Shown: positions 1-4,500 of the stretch, in pieces
Numbering within the stretch: position 1 is the stretch's first letter
Layout of the letters: each line of letters begins with the position of its first letter
Assembly: GCA_005239615.1 (NCBI GenBank)
Contig: SBBR01000021.1
Coordinates: forward strand, 1 to 6,411
DNA length: 6,411 bases
Reading direction: 5' to 3'
DNA from: an archaeon
Lineage (GTDB): Archaea; Iainarchaeota; Iainarchaeia; Iainarchaeales; Iainarchaeaceae
Notes under the pieces: model-generated
Databases searched by the model: none
The model's input: only the letters and a program-made list of their open reading frames with translations
Told to the model about the DNA's origin: nothing
Made by a program: the position numbers and the translations under genes

Positions 1-42
1 GTTCTGGGTGAGGCCCAGCTCGCGCAGGAAGGAGAGTTCCAT
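1..42 (-). CDS. N-terminus of TrmB-like HTH transcription regulator (partial)
   Basis: Only the first 14 codons lie in the window; the gene continues past the left edge. The peptide reads MELSFLRELGLTQN. It resembles the opening of archaeal TrmB-family regulators, where a short helix with an L-x-x-L-G-L-T pattern leads into the winged-helix DNA-binding domain. Support for a real start is the A/T-rich box TTTTAATT on the minus strand, centred about 27 bases before the ATG, which is the TATA position expected for a leaderless archaeal transcript. No good ribosome-binding site precedes the ATG, which also fits leaderless translation. TrmB proteins usually sense sugars or other small molecules, but nothing here shows a ligand. 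Fourteen residues cannot prove the family; another HTH family sharing the L-G-L-T start is possible. Confidence 0.55.
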   Translation of the reverse strand, partial: MELSFLRELGLTQN

Positions 43-65
43 AACCGATATTTCGCTGCGGCAGC

Positions 66-73
66 AATTAAAA
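66..73 (-). promoter_or_regulatory. TATA-like box for the left-edge HTH gene
   Basis: AATTAAAA on the plus strand, read TTTTAATT on the minus strand, is centred about 27 bases upstream of the ATG at 42. This is archaeal TATA spacing for a transcript starting at or next to the start codon. The element is nearly symmetric, so it could also serve plus-strand transcription starting near 95-100, just before the zinc-ribbon frame opens. Confidence 0.45.
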
Positions 74-110
74 TCCTGCTGATTGTCCTCCTCAGGCAGG
101 AAGACACTAG

Positions 111-248
111 TATTTCAGCCCCGGCGCCCCAATCCCAGATGGCGACTGCACGGAAACGGAGGCAAAAAAGGGCAAGTGCACTCACTGCGGAGTGGAGCTC
201 GATGGGGACGAAAGGAACTTAGGGGTCTGCACTTCCTGTGGCGGGTAA
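111..248 (+). CDS. Zinc-ribbon microprotein, 5' end unresolved
   Basis: The frame opens after a TAG at 108-110 and ends at TAA 246-248, about 45 codons. Its C-terminal half carries KCTHCG and VCTSCGG, two CxxC pairs separated by 13 residues, the layout of a small zinc ribbon that holds one metal ion. Such ribbons bind nucleic acid or protein partners; the target here is unknown. No ATG, GTG or TTG exists in this frame before the first CxxC. The true start may lie in another frame and join across a C run: a TTG at 83 could join near 119-122, and the frame containing an ATT at 112 could join near 127-130. Either join would give a natural-looking N-terminus. So this is either a gene with a 1-base sequence error or a decayed gene. 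It lies 30 bases upstream of the membrane-protein gene and may share its transcript. The metal-binding reading is sound; the N-terminus is not settled. Confidence 0.6.
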   Translation, partial: YFSPGAPIPDGDCTETEAKKGKCTHCGVELDGDERNLGVCTSCGG

Positions 249-264
249 GGCCACTCAAACATTT

Positions 265-269
265 GGAGG
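265..269 (+). promoter_or_regulatory. Ribosome-binding site GGAGG for the membrane-protein gene
   Basis: GGAGG sits 9 bases before the GTG at 279. It decides that GTG as the start and shows that the following reading frame was once, or still is, translated as its own gene after the zinc-ribbon stop. Confidence 0.6.
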
Positions 270-278
270 GGCCATTGC

Positions 279-681
279 GTGTACAGGAAAGCGCTCTTCT
301 GCTGCGCCGTTGCTGCTGCCCTCTTCTTGGTGCAAAGCTATTTTTACACGCACCTGGTTGTCGGGGTGGTGCTTGGGACGTTAGTAACGACATTCGTGAC
401 ATCAATAGTGAAATACCCGAACGCGTCCCTGGAGAACTCGTTCTTCCTCTCCTCAGGATGCTGCTGATATCGTACTCGATGGGGAATTTCCCCCTGATAC
501 GGCATTTTCGGGGCTCGTGGCGTTTGTTTCTTGCATGCTCCTAATCAGGGCAATCTACAGGCCGCCGAAACTGTTCCCGATAGTTATGCTGGCCACACTC
601 AGCATGGTGTTCAGGAACTCCATATCCATGGTAGCCCTCTGGTCAATCACCTATTCGGTTTACGACCTGGTTTTCTGGTGA
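279..681 (+). pseudogene. Small membrane protein, frameshifted (possible PAP2-like relic)
   Basis: Translation from GTG 279 gives two clearly hydrophobic stretches (about residues 4-20 and 25-45, including HLVVGVVLGTLVTTFVTSIV) and then stops at TGA 465-467. A second hydrophobic coding stretch continues in a different frame to TGA 679-681, with FPPDTAFSGLVAF and further membrane-like segments ending in SVYDLVFW. The join requires at least one frame change between 412 and 465. A middle stretch in the third frame (about 440-490, including LLISYSMGNFP) uses codons more typical of the neighbours, so two shifts are also possible, one of them at the CCCCC run 490-494. FPPDTAFSG recalls the FPSGHTA signature of PAP2 phosphatases, but the catalytic His is absent and the third signature is not recognisable, so any PAP2 link is weak. 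The gene ends 3 bases from the convergent YbaK-family gene. A true pseudogene and sequence error are both possible. Confidence 0.55.
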
Positions 682-684
682 GAT

Positions 685-1131
685 TTACTTCTTCACATCC
701 TGAACAGTTATATCCTCGACGCTCTCTAAAATCTCCCTGACCTTGATGCGCATCAGGTGCTGTCTGTCCCCGCCCCCGCACACCACCTCTGCTTTTTTTG
801 CGACGCTTTTATCCATTATCGTGCGGATGCCGTAAACCGAGATTGGCGGGACGCCTCCGACTTCATAACCAGTAATTTCAAGAACTTCCTTCGGCCCCGC
901 GAGGCGCACATCACTCACACCCAGAATGCCCTTGACCTTGGCGAAGTCTATCTTGTCATTGCCCAGAAGAATCACGAGCAACGGTTCGTTGTTGGAATCG
1001 ACCATGACAATGGACTTTGCCACCCCTTCGGCATTGCCTGTGTGCTCGATGGCCTTCGCGGTGGTGTGGCTGTCCTCACACTCGAAAATCCGAGCGCTGA
1101 GCTTGTTCACTTGGATGAAGTCGTCAAGCAT
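685..1131 (-). CDS. YbaK/ProX-domain protein, putative aminoacyl-tRNA deacylase
   Basis: This 148-residue cytosolic protein fills a single YbaK/aminoacyl-tRNA editing domain, which in characterised members hydrolyses mischarged tRNA such as Cys-tRNA(Pro). Visible family features are the conserved lysine in AKSIVM (K39; the equivalent lysine is essential in bacterial YbaK), the GN(D)xxID stretch near 57-62, the GYEVGGVPP block (88-96) that lines the substrate pocket, and VCGGGD (117-122) near the end. Length matches a stand-alone deacylase rather than a domain fused to prolyl-tRNA synthetase. The ATG at 1131 lies about 25-30 bases after an A/T-rich box, and a clear ribosome site is lacking. 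The gene lies 99 bases downstream of the 117-residue gene on the same strand. The amino-acid and tRNA specificity cannot be read from sequence. Confidence 0.88.
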   Translation of the reverse strand: MLDDFIQVNKLSARIFECEDSHTTAKAIEHTGNAEGVAKSIVMVDSNNEPLLVILLGNDKIDFAKVKGILGVSDVRLAGPKEVLEITGYEVGGVPPISVYGIRTIMDKSVAKKAEVVCGGGDRQHLMRIKVREILESVEDITVQDVKK

Positions 1132-1153
1132 ATGTAACCCAACCTAAAATAGG

Positions 1154-1165
1154 AAATAATAAAAA
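1154..1165 (-). promoter_or_regulatory. A/T-rich box: promoter of the YbaK-family gene or T-run terminator
   Basis: On the minus strand this reads TTTTTATTATTT and ends about 22 bases before the ATG at 1131. It could be a TATA box giving a very short leader. The same run of T residues, lying downstream of the 117-residue gene that ends at 1231, could equally act as an archaeal oligo-T terminator. The sequence alone does not separate the two roles. Confidence 0.35.
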
Positions 1166-1230
1166 CGCCCAATCCGCACGCCAAGCCAACGTGGCTATAT
1201 TTTTGGACTTTTGTTTTTTATGCCGAGTTG

Positions 1231-1584
1231 CTAACCAACCATCTTCCCCGCATGCTCTCTCGATGGTGTATCGTTGCTGCCGTCGAGCTTGCGCTTCTGG
1301 GAGAGGTATTCCTTCATCTTCTGCCACAGCTTCTTGCCTTTGGCCTCTCCAAGGATTGCCGTAACCTCGTGCTTGGGCACTGGTGCGCCGCCGACCGCAA
1401 TTGGGGAGTAATCGACAAGGACGTAGTCGTTGGGTTTCACATCCCTCGAGATGTTCTGAGCGACCCTGAAAAGCAGGATGTTCTCGTCCCACATTTCCAG
1501 CATAGCAAATGCTGCCGCGTCGGAGAACTTCGAGCCTTTTTCCTCCGGGCCAACCACTTCGAGGATTTTAGCAAGATGGAACAT
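1231..1584 (-). CDS. Conserved-looking hypothetical protein, 117 residues
   Basis: I do not recognise a named family. The protein has a compact N-terminal part (residues 1 to about 80) rich in alternating hydrophobics typical of a small beta-barrel: KILEVVGPEEKG, then MLEMWDENILLFRV, DYVLVDYSP and VPKHEVTAIL. This is followed by a lysine-rich helical tail (about 80-117). No signal peptide or membrane segment is seen, so it should be cytosolic. The phrases MWDEN and VLVDYSP look like conserved blocks of a small archaeal family, but that is recollection and not a checked match. The start is well supported: GAGGTG lies 5 bases before the ATG. It shares a 61-base divergent intergenic region with the transglutaminase-fold gene. 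The SH3/OB-like fold and a nucleic-acid role are inference only. Confidence 0.8.
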   Translation of the reverse strand: MFHLAKILEVVGPEEKGSKFSDAAAFAMLEMWDENILLFRVAQNISRDVKPNDYVLVDYSPIAVGGAPVPKHEVTAILGEAKGKKLWQKMKEYLSQKRKLDGSNDTPSREHAGKMVG

Positions 1585-1589
1585 TAAAA

Positions 1590-1595
1590 CACCTC
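1590..1595 (-). promoter_or_regulatory. Ribosome-binding site GAGGTG for the 117-residue gene
   Basis: CACCTC on the plus strand reads GAGGTG on the minus strand, a close match to the archaeal anti-Shine-Dalgarno core, and lies 5 bases before the ATG at 1584. It fixes that start. Confidence 0.7.
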
Positions 1596-1617
1596 ACAAG
1601 GGGCTAAACATAGGTGC

Positions 1618-1627
1618 TTTAATTTTT
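1618..1627 (+). promoter_or_regulatory. TATA-like box for the transglutaminase-fold gene
   Basis: TTTAATTTTT is centred about 24-25 bases before the ATG at 1646, so a transcript would begin at or beside the start codon. No ribosome site precedes that ATG, which agrees with leaderless expression. The divergent 117-residue gene may use the nearby minus-strand box AAATACTTAA (1635-1644), so the two promoters interlock. Confidence 0.5.
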
Positions 1628-1645
1628 GCAGGGTTAAGTATTTCA

Positions 1646-2275
1646 ATGCAACCATTCCACCACCTGCGATGGAAAAGACGTAAGGGGGGGCTGCCAAGAC
1701 CACATAAACCAGTATTTTTGCGGCAAAGCAAATTGACACTTTTCGGTCCTGCGATTAGACATTTTACCGATTCTGTGAAAGGTCGGGATTTGCTGGAAAG
1801 AATAACCAATCTCGGCTATAAAATAGCCAAGATACCAATTCATGAGTTGCCCCGGGACAAACTGATTGGAGTTTATGCAAAAAGGAGCGCTGAACAGATT
1901 ATCAAGGACAATGTAGTATATGCAAAAAGAAAAGGTTCTTTTGGCGCTGAAGTGTCGGGTTGTGTTGACCAAACACATGTTGCCGTGGCTTGCCTGCGTT
2001 ACATGGGCATAGAAGCGAGGTTTGTGAGGTGGGCGATGCACTCAATGGCTGCATTTTCTTTGGGTGGAAAGGAGTATTTCCTCGACCCTTTTGCCAATGC
2101 GAGATACAAAGAGAGTCCAATAGTGGAACTGAAAGGGGAAAAATTAATGGCACTCAAAATAGGGAAAAAAATTGGGGTATATTACGAGGGGCTTGACGCC
2201 AATGACATAGGCCTCGATTACAGGCATTTTAGGGAGCCAAGCAACGAGTCAAGAAAAGTAAAGCCCGAAAAATGA
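1646..2275 (+). CDS. Transglutaminase-like (papain-fold) protein, non-secreted
   Basis: The 209-residue protein has the core of the transglutaminase-like cysteine peptidase fold. The nucleophile block is SGCVDQTHVAVACLRYMGI with C106, followed by ARFVRW, then AMHSMAAF with H132, and YFLDPFA with D147. The order Cys-His-Asp and the 15-residue His-Asp spacing fit a working triad. Family members are proteases, peptide N-glycanases or cross-linkers; which applies here is unknown. There is no signal peptide; the N-terminus is strongly basic (RWKRRKGG), so the protein should act in the cytosol, perhaps on nucleic-acid-bound or ribosomal partners. The ATG at 1646 is chosen because a TATA-like box lies about 25 bases upstream; frame-open sequence extends further 5' but overlaps the neighbouring gene. 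Codons are more A/T-ended than in metK or the surface protein, which could mean a different origin. A run of seven G at 1684-1690 sits near the start and is a possible error site. Confidence 0.8.
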   Translation: MQPFHHLRWKRRKGGLPRPHKPVFLRQSKLTLFGPAIRHFTDSVKGRDLLERITNLGYKIAKIPIHELPRDKLIGVYAKRSAEQIIKDNVVYAKRKGSFGAEVSGCVDQTHVAVACLRYMGIEARFVRWAMHSMAAFSLGGKEYFLDPFANARYKESPIVELKGEKLMALKIGKKIGVYYEGLDANDIGLDYRHFREPSNESRKVKPEK

Positions 2276-2281
2276 ATGTTG

Positions 2282-2306
2282 GTTTTCCGTTTTCACTGTA
2301 ATTTTC
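2282..2306 (+). terminator. T-rich terminator between convergent genes
   Basis: Three TTTT clusters (2283-2286, 2290-2293, 2302-2305) follow the stop of the transglutaminase-fold gene, the oligo-T pattern that ends archaeal transcripts. The 43-base gap before the metK stop leaves little room for anything else. For metK on the minus strand, the A run at 2268-2272 gives a matching T run just inside the neighbour's end. Confidence 0.4.
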
Positions 2307-2318
2307 TGGTAATTCCTC

Positions 2319-3503
2319 TCACCCCTTCGCCACCGCAACGAGCGCAGAGGCCTCCTTCCTTAGCGCCTCTGCCATGTCGGTTTTCTCCCAGGTGAAATCC
2401 GGCTCGTTCCTGCCAAAGTGGCCGTAAGCAGCGGTCTTGCGGTAGATTGGGCGCTTGAGGTTCAGGTGCTTTATTATTGCAGCGGGCCTGAAATCGAAGA
2501 CCTTCTTAACTATTTCCTCCAGTCGCTCGTCAGGAAGCTTTCCTGTTCCATAGGTGTTCACGTACACCGAGACAGGCTTCGATATTCCGATCGCGTATGC
2601 AACCTGTATCTCGCACCGGTCAGCGAGGCCTGCCGCGACAATGTTCTTCGCGACGTAGCGCCCGAAATATGCAGCGCTCCTGTCAACCTTGCTCGGGTCC
2701 TTTCCCGAAAAGCTCCCGCCACCATGATGCCCGACCCCGCCATAGGTGTCTACAATTATTTTGCGACCGGTGAGGCCGGAATCGCCGACAGGCCCGCCGA
2801 TGACAAACCTCCCAGTAGGGTTGACGAGGAATTTTGTATCCGCATCAATCCACTCGCCACACACGGGCTTGATAACCTTCTCAATAACCGTTGCCACGAT
2901 TTCCGCGTGCTCAACTTCCGGAGAGTGCTGGGTGCTTATTACAACTGTGTCGACGCGCTTCGGCACGCCATCCTCATATTCTACTGTGACCTGGCTCTTG
3001 CCGTCCGGCCTAAGCCATGCAATCTCCTTTCTCTTCCTTGCCTCCGCGAGCCTATGCGTGAGCTTGTGCGCGAGAGTGATTGGCAGAGGCATGAGCTCTG
3101 GAGTTTCGTTAGTAGCAAAGCCGAACATCATCCCCTGGTCGCCGGCCCCTTGCTCCTTGTCAAGGCCGCTCCCCTCGTTCACGCCCTGCGCGATATCACC
3201 ACTCTGCTCGGAAAGAGAAATCAGGACCGAACAGGCATCCGCATCAAAGCCGTAAGAGGGGTCGGCATAGCCTATTTCCCTCAGCGTCTTCCTGACGGTG
3301 TTCTGTATGTCCACATAAGACTTGGTGGTTACCTCGCCTATCACAAGGATGAGGCCTGTCTTGGTCGCGGCTTCTATTGCAACCCTCGAATTCGGGTCGC
3401 CTATCAGCAGCTCGTCCAGCAACGCGTCCGCAATCTGGTCGCAAAGTTTATCTGGGTGGCCTTCGGTAACCGATTCTGAACTGAAAAAATGTTTCCTTGC
3501 CAT
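2319..3503 (-). CDS. metK: S-adenosylmethionine synthetase, bacterial-type MetK
   Basis: The 394-residue cytosolic enzyme makes S-adenosylmethionine from methionine and ATP, releasing phosphate and diphosphate. All signature blocks of the bacterial/eukaryotic family are intact: GHPDK (15-19) at the ATP/metal site, [12 protein letters not shown] (119-130), DTVVISTQH (185-193), [13 protein letters not shown] (236-248) and [19 protein letters not shown] (261-279), which carries the P-loop-like segment and conserved Lys/Asp residues. Length is normal for the family, and no frame break is seen. The start ATG follows a G-rich stretch (GGGGGG, 4 bases away) that can serve as a weak ribosome site. 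It is divergent from the HTH-CBS regulator, with 245 bases between. Most archaea carry an unrelated-looking archaeal-type synthetase (COG1812), so the bacterial type here suggests old transfer, if the host is archaeal. Function is near certain. Confidence 0.97.
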   Translation of the reverse strand: MARKHFFSSESVTEGHPDKLCDQIADALLDELLIGDPNSRVAIEAATKTGLILVIGEVTTKSYVDIQNTVRKTLREIGYADPSYGFDADACSVLISLSEQSGDIAQGVNEGSGLDKEQGAGDQGMMFGFATNETPELMPLPITLAHKLTHRLAEARKRKEIAWLRPDGKSQVTVEYEDGVPKRVDTVVISTQHSPEVEHAEIVATVIEKVIKPVCGEWIDADTKFLVNPTGRFVIGGPVGDSGLTGRKIIVDTYGGVGHHGGGSFSGKDPSKVDRSAAYFGRYVAKNIVAAGLADRCEIQVAYAIGISKPVSVYVNTYGTGKLPDERLEEIVKKVFDFRPAAIIKHLNLKRPIYRKTAAYGHFGRNEPDFTWEKTDMAEALRKEASALVAVAKG

Positions 3504-3523
3504 TCAATCCCCCCAAAAAAGTC

Positions 3524-3543
3524 ACCGCGCGCCTTGACGGCCC
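3524..3543 (-). promoter_or_regulatory. Candidate operator in the metK promoter
   Basis: On the minus strand this region contains GGGCCGTCA (3543 to 3535) followed by GCGCGGT (3530 to 3524). Both words recur on the plus strand before the HTH-CBS gene (3650-3658 and 3642-3648). The first lies between the metK TATA-like box and its predicted transcript start, where a bound repressor would block initiation. The match of exact 9 and 7 bases is seen; binding is inference. Confidence 0.4.
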
Positions 3544-3549
3544 AGTTTT

Positions 3550-3557
3550 CTTTTTAT
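3550..3557 (-). promoter_or_regulatory. metK: TATA-like box for metK
   Basis: The minus strand reads ATAAAAAG here. With archaeal spacing, transcription would start near 3527, giving a leader of about 24 bases that includes the G-rich stretch before the ATG. Confidence 0.45.
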
Positions 3558-3577
3558 GGAAATATGGCAGAACCATT

Positions 3578-3602
3578 AATAATAATTTTGGTTCATATTA
3601 TT
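3578..3602. repeat. A/T inverted repeat in the metK/HTH-CBS intergenic region
   Basis: AATAATA (3578-3584) and TATTATT (3596-3602) form 7-base arms around an 11-base spacer. It lies in the centre of the divergent region. Because the sequence is so A/T-rich, this may be chance, or an activator or repressor site serving both genes. Confidence 0.35.
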
Positions 3603-3622
3603 CAAATCAGAATAGAATGTAT

Positions 3623-3640
3623 TTATTCCGCCAGGAATAA
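3623..3640. repeat. Perfect palindrome TTATTCC-GCCA-GGAATAA
   Basis: Two exact 7-base arms (3623-3629, 3634-3640) flank a 4-base spacer. The left arm overlaps the best TATA-like stretch for the HTH-CBS gene (ATTTATT, 3621-3627), so a dimeric regulator binding here would shut that promoter: a natural autoregulatory operator. If transcribed it would also fold as a hairpin. Confidence 0.5.
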
Positions 3641-3641
3641 T

Positions 3642-3658
3642 GCGCGGTCGGGCCGTCA
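3642..3658 (+). promoter_or_regulatory. Candidate operator before the HTH-CBS gene
   Basis: GCGCGGT (3642-3648) and GGGCCGTCA (3650-3658) repeat, in the opposite strand orientation, the two words at the metK promoter. The 9-base word sits about 30 bases downstream of the TATA-like stretch, near the expected transcript start. Relative to its own gene it has the same orientation as the metK copy. Confidence 0.4.
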
Positions 3659-3736
3659 GGATTGTTTGCTGTCCGGGATAAGCCCTGCCCGGCACTGGCC
3701 GATTTTGGTTTTTGTGTGTACTGCGGGTTTCCGCTT

Positions 3737-3744
3737 GAGGTGGT
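3737..3744 (+). promoter_or_regulatory. Ribosome-binding site GAGGTGGT for the HTH-CBS gene
   Basis: A strong match to the archaeal consensus lies 4 bases before GTG 3749. It selects that codon over the in-frame TTG at 3662, which has no properly spaced ribosome site. Confidence 0.7.
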
Positions 3745-3748
3745 GTTA

Positions 3749-4330
3749 GTGCTTCCGGAACTCTCTGAAATCAAGGCGCGCAGGAAGAGGTACGGGCTCA
3801 CGCAGGCAGACCTTGGCCAGAAGGCAGGCGTGAGCCAGTCGCTCGTCGCGAAAATCGAGTCAGGGGGCATAGTGCCTTCCTACGACAACGCGAAGAGGAT
3901 TTTCGATTTTTTCGAGAGCCTCCATGAGCAAAGTCGGCTGAAGGCCGCGGATTTCATGACTGGTAAGGTCATAAGCGTAAACCCGGGCGCCAGCCTGAAG
4001 GAAGCGGTGAGGCTGATGAGGAGGCACGCGGTTTCGCAGCTGCCTGTGCTGGATGACGGCAGGAACATGGGCGCGCTATCGGAGAAGGCCTTGCTTGACA
4101 TAGTGAACAGCGCGAAAGACGTGAACGCCGCAATGATGCAGAAGGTCAGCGAGGCCATGACAGAGGCAATGCCGACAGTCAGGGAGGACACCCCTTTCAA
4201 GGTCATCAGCGCGCTCCTTGAGAGCAATTCAGGCGTGCTTGTTGGGCGCAAAGGCAGGGCAGTTGGCATAATAACCAAGGCCGACCTCCTGAACGCGGCA
4301 ATACAGAAAAAAAGCGAAGCATGGGGATAA
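3749..4330 (+). CDS. HTH-CBS transcription regulator (COG3620 type)
   Basis: The 193-residue cytosolic protein joins an XRE/Cro-like helix-turn-helix (about residues 5-57: LTQADLGQKAGVSQSLVAKIESG, shown in part by the LTQADL and QSLVAKIE helices) to two CBS domains (about 66-120 and 130-188) in tandem. CBS pairs bind adenosyl ligands such as ATP, AMP or S-adenosylmethionine. The second domain ends in GIITKADLL, where T176 and D179 fit the ribose-binding T/S-x-x-D pattern; the first has GALSEKALL, lacking the Asp. The start is GTG 3749, fixed by GAGGTGGT upstream; LPELSEIK is then the expected family opening. An in-frame open stretch from TTG 3662 with a CVYC pair exists but is judged leader. 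Being divergent from metK suggests it may control metK in response to S-adenosylmethionine; this is inference from position and family. It ends 170 bases before the surface-protein gene. Confidence 0.9.
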   Translation: MLPELSEIKARRKRYGLTQADLGQKAGVSQSLVAKIESGGIVPSYDNAKRIFDFFESLHEQSRLKAADFMTGKVISVNPGASLKEAVRLMRRHAVSQLPVLDDGRNMGALSEKALLDIVNSAKDVNAAMMQKVSEAMTEAMPTVREDTPFKVISALLESNSGVLVGRKGRAVGIITKADLLNAAIQKKSEAWG

Positions 4331-4443
4331 GGCAAGGAAAAGATTACTACTCAGTCCTTCGCCATTCATGCCCAAGTTAGGCCAAAGAATGGGGTGGACG
4401 TGTTTTCTGCCTTTTACAGCCCAAACCTTGCCAAAACATCGCC

Positions 4444-4451
4444 TTTAAATA
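4444..4451 (+). promoter_or_regulatory. TATA box for the secreted repeat protein
   Basis: TTTAAATA is a good archaeal TATA box. It places the transcript start near 4473, giving a leader of roughly 28 bases before GTG 4501. The rest of the 170-base gap after the HTH-CBS gene holds T-rich patches (4402-4416) that may end that gene's transcript. Confidence 0.6.
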
Positions 4452-4500
4452 CTTTCAATGTCACTACTTAATAGTAACAAATGAATTTTGGGTGTTCTTG

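Noticed and set aside
83..544. Plus-strand open frame of 153 codons over the zinc-ribbon and membrane genes
   Set aside because: Its product is Arg/Trp-rich and patternless where it overlaps the zinc ribbon. Only short pieces of it may belong to the frameshifted membrane gene.
757..1137. Plus-strand frame opposite the YbaK-family gene
   Set aside because: Antisense shadow of a conserved domain; no ribosome site or domain.
1184..1196. Small hairpin AGCCA-ACG-TGGCT followed by T runs on the plus strand
   Set aside because: It looks like an intrinsic terminator for the plus strand, but no plus-strand gene ends nearby; on the minus strand the T run is too far from the stem.
1124..1492. Second minus-strand frame overlapping the 117-residue gene
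   Set aside because: The other frame has a GAGGTG site, a coherent fold pattern and better codon use; this one is Arg-rich and patternless.
2418..3479. Long plus-strand open frame of 353 codons opposite metK
   Set aside because: It is antisense to a fully conserved metK, and its protein is rich in Arg, Cys and His with no domain pattern; it is a shadow of high-GC codon use.
4331..4432. GGCAAGG (4331-4337) and CCTTGCC (4426-4432) inverted pair after the HTH-CBS gene
   Set aside because: Seven bases at about 90 bases distance is expected by chance, and no T run follows in terminator position.
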